A stretch of DNA of 10,345 nucleotides from Cyanobacteria bacterium UBA11370 (GTDB lineage Bacteria > Cyanobacteriota > Cyanobacteriia > Cyanobacteriales > Coleofasciculaceae): NCBI GenBank assembly GCA_003486645.1, contig DNGI01000498.1:1-10345 (forward strand), read 5' to 3'. Made by a program: the position numbers and the translations under genes. Shown piece by piece: positions 6,128-10,345 of the stretch (the first letter of the stretch is position 1; each line of letters starts with the position of its first letter). The notes beneath the pieces are model-generated. The model worked only from the letters and a program-made list of their open reading frames with translations. It was not told where the DNA came from and ran no database searches.

Positions 6128-6682
6128 ATGAAGCAGCGTGGTGTTACACTATGGTTCACGGGTTTAAGTGGTGCAGGGAAGACCACAATTAGTCAGGCAG
6201 TAGCAGAAGCTCTGCGATCGCAAGATTACAACATCGAAATATTAGACGGGGATATAGTGCGTCAGAACCTCACCAAGGGCTTAGGCTTTAGTAAAGCAGA
6301 TCGAGATGAAAATATCCGGCGAATTGGTTTTGTGTCGCACCTGCTGACTCGAAATGGAGTAATTGTTCTAGTTTCAGCAATCTCACCTTACCGCGAAATC
6401 CGCGAAGAAGTACGCCAGCGGATCGGAGACTTTGTGGAAATCTATGTTAATGCTCCTCTGGAAATTTGTGAAGGGCGAGATGTCAAGGGGCTTTACAAAC
6501 GAGCGCGTTCAGGAGAAATTAAAGGTTTTACTGGAATCGATGATCCTTATGAACCACCGCTTAATCCCGAAATAGAATGTCGGACGGATCAAGAAGAGTT
6601 GTCTGAAAGTGTAGCGAAAGTCTTCCAAAAACTGGAGGAATTAGGTTATTTAACCAATAAGCTGGCTATGCAAGAAGTCTAA
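6128..6682 (+). CDS. cysC: Adenylylsulfate (APS) kinase
   Basis: CysC phosphorylates adenosine 5'-phosphosulfate with ATP to give PAPS, the sulfate donor for reductive assimilation and sulfation, in the cytosol. The 184-residue product has the P-loop GLSGAGKT at 12-19, the LDGD motif at 39-42, the APS-binding run RQNLTKGLGFSKADRDEN at 45-62, ISPYR at 85-89 containing the family serine S86, and FTGIDDPYEPP at 134-144. These are diagnostic of the stand-alone kinase, not the CysN-fused form. The start at 6128 gives MKQRGVTLWFTGLSG, the family's normal N-terminus (Synechocystis CysC begins similarly with MQQRGVT). In-frame starts at 6047 and 6089 would add 27 or 13 residues. No other sulfate gene is adjacent, so it is probably transcribed alone. 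A HIP1 site lies inside (6214-6221). Confidence 0.95.
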   Translation: MKQRGVTLWFTGLSGAGKTTISQAVAEALRSQDYNIEILDGDIVRQNLTKGLGFSKADRDENIRRIGFVSHLLTRNGVIVLVSAISPYREIREEVRQRIGDFVEIYVNAPLEICEGRDVKGLYKRARSGEIKGFTGIDDPYEPPLNPEIECRTDQEELSESVAKVFQKLEELGYLTNKLAMQEV

Positions 6683-6684
6683 TA

Positions 6685-6813
6685 TTATGTCCGGTTAATT
6701 GCTTATCATTAAAGGGTTCATGGTTCATTGCTCATCGTTCATGGGTTAGACCTCTTGAACAATCAACAATCAACAGTCATTACCGATAGTGTAAGTATTA
6801 TAGCGGACATATA
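6685..6813. repeat. Repeat element bounded by ATGTCCG inverted ends
   Basis: ATGTCCG (6687-6693) and CGGACAT (6804-6810) are inverted, and similarity continues inward with gaps (TATGTCCG-T-TAAT-CTTA on both arms). Inside are degenerate simple repeats: GTTCATG-type units at 6716-6746 and a CAATCAA heptamer run at 6760-6777. The layout resembles a small non-autonomous palindromic element in the gap between cysC and the DUF423 gene. No coding frame is supported. Confidence 0.45.
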
Positions 6814-6949
6814 TAAAAGTCTTGCAGGCAATAATGAATGAAGTTCAGGAGTATAGAACTTAACGAGGGCAATAAAGTTCATCAGTAGTAAGCTAAAATT
6901 GCTCGTAATTAATTCTCAACTCCTGTAGCTTCACAAATTCTGTACTCTC

Positions 6950-7327
6950 ATGACTCGTATTTTCCTGTTCATTGCTGCCCTGCTAGGCGGTTTTTCCGTA
7001 GCTGCTGGTGCTTTTGCTGCCCATGCCTTAAAAGAAAAACTAGGTGAACGGGCAATAGAGATTTTTGAAACGGGTGCCCGGTATCAAATCTATCATTCTC
7101 TAGCCCTGTTAATGGTAGGGTTACTCCTAACTCGTACCGAAGTTGCTCAACCGACACTCATAGCAGCAGGTTTAGCTTTTATCATTGGCATCGCCCTTTT
7201 CTCCGGGAGTTTGTATGCGTTGAGTTTAAGTGGGATTAAGGCGCTGGGCGCAATTACCCCATTCGGTGGAGTTGCTTTTATTGTGGGATGGGGGTGTTTA
7301 GCGATCGCAGCTTGGAGTTTTAAGTAA
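6950..7327 (+). CDS. DUF423 family membrane protein
   Basis: The 125-residue product belongs to the DUF423 (YgdD / TMEM256-like) family, small inner-membrane proteins with no established biochemical role. Four hydrophobic segments lie at about 3-22, 47-62, 68-90 and 98-122. Family motifs are clear: GAFAAHAL at 20-27, YQIYHSLALL at 45-54, LFSGSLYAL at 83-91 and ITPFGGVAF at 102-110, followed by GWGCL. Length is typical. The upstream region lacks a clear Shine-Dalgarno sequence, but the ATG opens directly into the family N-terminus (MTRIFLFIAALLGGFSVA), so the start is secure. It lies 267 bases after cysC with a repeat element between them, so an operon is unlikely. A HIP1 site is at 7301-7308 near its end. 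Confidence 0.9.
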   Translation: MTRIFLFIAALLGGFSVAAGAFAAHALKEKLGERAIEIFETGARYQIYHSLALLMVGLLLTRTEVAQPTLIAAGLAFIIGIALFSGSLYALSLSGIKALGAITPFGGVAFIVGWGCLAIAAWSFK

Positions 7328-7360
7328 TATCGTTTGTGGTTGAATAAGCCTAACAAAGAT

Positions 7361-7402
7361 GGAGGGGGAGAGAGGGGGAGGGGGAGAGAGGGAGAGGGGG
7401 AG
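7361..7402 (+). repeat. Purine-only G-rich tract (G-quadruplex pattern)
   Basis: Forty-two bases contain only A and G. G runs at 7364-7368, 7374-7378, 7380-7384, 7390-7392 and 7396-7400 are separated by 1-5 bases. The unit is roughly GGGGGAGAGA. It sits between the convergent 3' ends of the DUF423 gene and the gene at 7456-7959. Confidence 0.85.
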
Positions 7403-7455
7403 AAATTTGATTAGGGATGATTAGGGTTAGCTGGATATCATAATAACAAAGAAAA

Positions 7456-7959
7456 TTAGGCGGTGATTCCTGCCCATTCAAGGGGCTGATTGTTCAGAAC
7501 TTCCAAGCGAATCGGATTAGCAGCCCAACTCTTAAAATCCGGTGCTAGTCGAATCAGCTTTTGCAGAATCTCGTCATTGATCCACAATACTAAGGGAAAA
7601 GGAAACTGTTTGCGAAACTCATCACGAACAAGGTTTGTGGCATTTAATACCCGATCTATCGCACCAATCGATTCTAGACCAAAAACCACTAATCCTGAAG
7701 GGGGTGGCTCTTCGAGTGCGGTGACTATGGCTGTAAACAGTGTATCTACAGTTGGCTCCAATATCAAGCCTTGAATAGGCAGTGAAGAGAGTTCCTCTAG
7801 TTGGTTCAACACCTGTAGTGGTTGAGGTGAAGCGTTACAGCACACCAAAATCAGCGAAAACTGACCCTGAGACAGAGAAATTGCTCTAGCAAGCTTTCTA
7901 AGCGCTCCCTTGTTAGTTTTAGCGAAATCTTCATCGTCTGGATCAGCCTGTTTAGTCAT
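7456..7959 (-). CDS. Stand-alone N-terminal module of cyanobacterial TPR proteins, function unknown
   Basis: The 167-residue soluble protein has an acidic start (ADPDDEDFAK) and then an alpha/beta pattern: LARAISLSQGQFSLILVCCN at 23-42, PIQGLILEP at 61-69, SGLVVFGLESIGAIDRVLNA at 88-107, and VRDEFRKQFPFPLVLWINDE, then ILQKLIRLAPDFKSWAANPIRLEV, at 111-154. From memory this matches the N-terminal region of large cyanobacterial TPR proteins, where it precedes tetratricopeptide repeats. It resembles a nucleotide-binding-type fold, but I see no Walker A motif. Here the frame ends 14 residues after the module, with no TPR coding in the 128 bases beyond. It is either a shortened descendant or a genuine one-domain partner. 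No Shine-Dalgarno sequence precedes the ATG. The role is unknown; an adaptor role is only a guess. Confidence 0.75.
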   Translation of the reverse strand: MTKQADPDDEDFAKTNKGALRKLARAISLSQGQFSLILVCCNASPQPLQVLNQLEELSSLPIQGLILEPTVDTLFTAIVTALEEPPPSGLVVFGLESIGAIDRVLNATNLVRDEFRKQFPFPLVLWINDEILQKLIRLAPDFKSWAANPIRLEVLNNQPLEWAGITA

Positions 7960-8170
7960 AGGAAAATTTATGGGTTCTTAGTAAATTAATTTGATTTTTA
8001 TTAATCGATTACCATCAATTTTAAATAAAAGTTTATCTTAACTTCCAAGTCCGGCTAAGGTTTCATTGTCTTCTAATCCCTAGTTTCAAGGGGTTGCTTA
8101 ACATTCGCTGACATGAAACAACAATCCCTTCATCCAAAAATCCGTCTCATTGTAACAAAACTTAAAATAA

Positions 8171-8195
8171 GGGAGGGGGGAGGGGGGAGTAGGGG
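8171..8195 (+). repeat. Purine-rich G-run tract (G-quadruplex pattern)
   Basis: G runs at 8171-8173, 8175-8180, 8182-8187 and 8192-8195 are separated by 1-4 bases. This is the fourth such tract in the window and is again intergenic. Confidence 0.8.
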
Positions 8196-8211
8196 AGTTG
8201 CCAAAACCTCT

Positions 8212-8240
8212 GTAGAGACGTTGCATTGCAACGTCTCTAC
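8212..8240. repeat. 29-base near-perfect palindrome, GTAGAGACGTTGCA arms
   Basis: The 14-base arms GTAGAGACGTTGCA (8212-8225) and TGCAACGTCTCTAC (8227-8240) pair perfectly around a single T. From memory, near-identical GTAGAGACGTTGC...GCAACGTCTCTAC palindromes are scattered through many filamentous cyanobacterial genomes, so this is probably a dispersed repeat, not a site specific to these genes. It lacks a T run, so a terminator role is doubtful. Confidence 0.75.
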
Positions 8241-8290
8241 CATTGGTCGTAAAAAAGGATTTTTAAACCGGATTTGGTATTAGAGGCAAA

Positions 8291-8404
8291 CGCAGCTTAA
8301 CTTTTGTTTTGCCTAGGGACTGAAAACCTTTGATTTTTCGTTTCATCGGGTAAGTCCGATTAAAATAGACCCGGAAGAAAGCAACCTTTACCGAGTTACG
8401 TCTG
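8291..8404 (+). ncRNA. Possible structured leader of the SLH gene, faintly ydaO-like
   Basis: CAGCTTAAC (8293-8301) can pair with GTTACGTCTG (8395-8404) with one mismatch and one bulge, enclosing AGGGACTGAAA, GGGTAAGTCC and AGCAACC. The order CTTAA, GGGAC, GGGTAAGTCC, AGC-AACC recalls the c-di-AMP (ydaO/yuaA) riboswitch, but several invariant positions do not fit. ATCGG/CCGAT and CGGGT/ACCCG hairpins inside are alternatives. The distance to the SLH start is 59 bases. Treat as a candidate only. Confidence 0.2.
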
Positions 8405-8463
8405 TCATTCCTGATTAGCCTAAGACCTTAGTGTCAATACTGTCATATGTTTAGCCTGTTTCT

Positions 8464-10326
8464 ATGAAACAATTTCTCAGAAAATCGTTTGAAGCCAGTG
8501 CAAATGGGTTGGTGTCTTTCAGTCGCGCGTTTGGACATCAGGCGTGGTTGGTTTTCCTGTTTGTATTCAGTGCGATCGCGGCAATTTGGCAACCCACTGT
8601 GGCTCTCTCACAAACTCAGTTTAACGACATCCAAGGACATTGGGCACAACCTTGCATTGAACAACTCACACAGCAACAGATTATTAGAGGATATCCTGAT
8701 GGTAGCTTCAAGCCGAATGCACCAGTAACGAGAGCAGAATTTTCGGCATTGCTGGGTAAAGCCTTCCCGGATGCGGCTGAAGTACGCAGTGGCGGAAAAT
8801 TTGCAGATGTGGCAACGAACTATTGGGCAAGTGCAGCGATTAGTAAAGCCTATCAAACCGGATTTTTAGCTGGTTATCCCGGTGGCGTGTTTCGCCCTAC
8901 TCAAAATATTCCCCGCGTCCAAGCCTTAGTATCCTTGGCAAGTGGGTTAAAGTATGTACCCGTTCATTCCTCTAAGGAAACATTGCAGAGAACGTTTACT
9001 GACGCAGAACAGATTCCTCAATATTCCCAAGATGCGATCGCCGCCGCTATCGAAAATCAGTTAGTCGTCAATTACCCTAATGTCAATACATTAAACCCCA
9101 ATCAGTTAGCGAGTCGAGCAGATGTAGCCGCATTTTTATGTCAAGCGACTCAAAAAGCGGGTTTAGTTCCTTCCCAATACATCGCCAAAGTAGGAACACC
9201 AACGGCTAATTTAACCAACGAAATTCGAGGAGTTTGGCTGACGAATATTGATAGTGATGTGCTATTTTCAGAAGCAAATACTACCAATGCTCTACAACGC
9301 CTTAAAGCCCTAAACTTCAACACGATTTATCCTACCATCTGGAACTGGGGTTACACCCTCTATCCCAGCCAGGTTGCCGAACGAGTCATTGGTACAAAAG
9401 CACGAATTGCTACACCGTTAGAGGAACCATTTAATCCAGAATTAGGATTACAAGGACGCGATTTACTTCAAGAAATTGTCGAACAGGGACATCAAAACGA
9501 CATGAGAGTGATTCCCTGGTTTGAATTCGGATTTATGGCTCCTGCTGATTCTGAATTAGCCAAACGCCACCCCGATTGGATCACTCAAAATCGCCAAGGG
9601 GTCAAAATTTGGAAAGAAGGCAGTCATGATCGCGTCTGGCTCAATCCCTTTCAACCGGAAGTACAGCAATTTATCCAAGATTTAGTTGTTGAAATTGTTA
9701 GTAACTATGATATTGATGGTATTCAATTGGATGATCATTTCGGCTTACCTTCCGAGCTAGGATATGACCCATTCACTGTACAATTATATAAACAGGAACA
9801 CCAAGGAAAATCTCCTCCGACTGACCCTAAAAATGCAGAATGGGTACGGTGGCGAGCCAATAAAATTACTAATTATCTCACGCAACTATTTCAAGCGATT
9901 AAAGACCGCAAGCCGGATGTTATTATCTCGCTTTCTCCTAACCCCCAGCGTTTTTCTTACGACTTCTTTCTCGCTGATTGGGCAACTTGGGAACGGCGAG
10001 GGTTTGTTGAAGAACTCGTTATTCAGATTTATCGAGATAATTTCAGTACGTTTACTTCAGAATTAGATCAACCGGAAGTAAAAACTGCTCGCAGTCACAT
10101 TCCTGTTGCAATTGGGATTTTAAGTGGACTCAAAAATAAACCTATTCCACTATCACAAATTCAAAGGCAAGTTGAAGCAGTACGACAGCGAGAATTTGCA
10201 GGTGTCTCATTCTTTTTCTATGAAACTTTATGGAATAAGGCTTCAGAAACCCCTCAACAGCGTCAAGCCGCGTTTCAAGCACTCTTCCCAATGCCTGCTA
10301 AACCCTTTGAGATTGTAGATAATTAG
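8464..10326 (+). CDS. Secreted SLH-domain protein with GHL10 (DUF187) glycosidase-like domain
   Basis: The 620-residue product begins with a long signal peptide: basic N-region, hydrophobic core at about 27-42 (AWLVFLFVFSAIAAIW), likely cleaved near VALSQ at about 46-50. No lipobox is present. Three SLH repeats follow, starting at F53 (FNDIQGHWA), F113 (FADVATNYWA) and F178 (FTDAEQIPQY, more diverged). SLH domains bind peptidoglycan-linked polymers and tether proteins to the cell wall. Residues about 253-590 are a glycosyl-hydrolase-like 10 domain: EIRGVWLTN at 253-261, VIPWFEFGFM, WLNPFQPEVQQF, the acidic motif DGIQLDDHF at 418-426, IISLSPNPQRFSY and GVSFFFYETLW at 580-590. This fold is a TIM barrel with presumed activity on peptidoglycan or another glycan; the substrate is unknown. 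I infer a wall-anchored or periplasmic glycan-active enzyme. It appears complete, with TAG at 10324-10326. No Shine-Dalgarno sequence is evident. Confidence 0.9.
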   Translation: MKQFLRKSFEASANGLVSFSRAFGHQAWLVFLFVFSAIAAIWQPTVALSQTQFNDIQGHWAQPCIEQLTQQQIIRGYPDGSFKPNAPVTRAEFSALLGKAFPDAAEVRSGGKFADVATNYWASAAISKAYQTGFLAGYPGGVFRPTQNIPRVQALVSLASGLKYVPVHSSKETLQRTFTDAEQIPQYSQDAIAAAIENQLVVNYPNVNTLNPNQLASRADVAAFLCQATQKAGLVPSQYIAKVGTPTANLTNEIRGVWLTNIDSDVLFSEANTTNALQRLKALNFNTIYPTIWNWGYTLYPSQVAERVIGTKARIATPLEEPFNPELGLQGRDLLQEIVEQGHQNDMRVIPWFEFGFMAPADSELAKRHPDWITQNRQGVKIWKEGSHDRVWLNPFQPEVQQFIQDLVVEIVSNYDIDGIQLDDHFGLPSELGYDPFTVQLYKQEHQGKSPPTDPKNAEWVRWRANKITNYLTQLFQAIKDRKPDVIISLSPNPQRFSYDFFLADWATWERRGFVEELVIQIYRDNFSTFTSELDQPEVKTARSHIPVAIGILSGLKNKPIPLSQIQRQVEAVRQREFAGVSFFFYETLWNKASETPQQRQAAFQALFPMPAKPFEIVDN

Positions 10327-10345
10327 TGGTTTGTTGTTGGTTGTT
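10327..10345 (+). repeat. Short TTGTTGG-type simple repeat at window end
   Basis: The last bases contain TTTGTTGTTGGTTGTT, the start of a T/G heptamer-like simple repeat just after the SLH gene's stop codon. The window ends within it. Confidence 0.4.

Larger units (their letters stand above)
7960..8463. other. 504-base gene-free region between divergent genes
   Basis: It separates the leftward 7456-7959 gene from the rightward SLH gene. It begins AT-rich (7980-8040), has a G-rich tract at 8171-8195, a 29-base palindrome at 8212-8240, and a possibly structured leader at 8291-8404. A 64-codon frame from 8114 passes through the G tract and the palindrome and is not believed to be a gene. Confidence 0.6.

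Noticed and set aside
8114..8281. 64-codon plus-strand frame starting MKQQSLHPKIR
   Set aside because: It runs through the G-rich tract and the 29-base palindrome, both non-coding repeats, and has no protein-like pattern afterwards.

Overview
The window comes from a cyanobacterium, most likely a filamentous one. The octamer GCGATCGC (the HIP1 palindrome) occurs about a dozen times, in genes and between them. A cytochrome b6f subunit gene (petL) sits in the middle. The intergenic regions carry purine-rich simple repeats and palindromic repeats of the kind seen in large filamentous cyanobacterial genomes. I cannot name a genus from the sequence alone. No transposase, integrase, CRISPR array, tRNA or rRNA was found.

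Layout. Bases 62-2640 hold a leftward pair: a 98-residue two-helix membrane protein followed closely by a 741-residue RDD / HEAT-like / pentapeptide-repeat membrane protein. A 760-base gene-free region (2632-3391) with several palindromes leads into a rightward gene of unknown function (3392-3901). That gene converges on petL (4062-4163, leftward), a 33-residue gene too short for ordinary gene calling, with a shared hairpin between them. petL is divergent from aroB (4257-5354, shikimate pathway). A 773-base gene-free stretch with a MITE-like palindromic repeat and a leftward-facing terminator follows. Next come cysC (6128-6682, APS kinase), a short repeat-bounded spacer, and a DUF423 membrane protein (6950-7327). 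A leftward gene (7456-7959) looks like the N-terminal module of cyanobacterial TPR proteins standing alone. After another 504-base gap with a palindrome and a possibly structured leader, a secreted SLH plus GHL10 glycosidase-like protein fills the right end (8464-10326).

The genes are mostly unlinked housekeeping and envelope functions: aromatic amino acid synthesis, sulfate activation, photosynthetic electron transport and cell surface. Only the 98-aa / RDD-pentapeptide pair looks like an operon. I see no convincing new multi-gene system. The more unusual material is a perfect 34-bp inverted repeat whose copies lie 5.5 kb apart, four G-quadruplex-type purine tracts all in intergenic DNA, a structured-looking leader before the SLH gene, an orphan domain gene, and a composite RDD-HEAT-pentapeptide protein.
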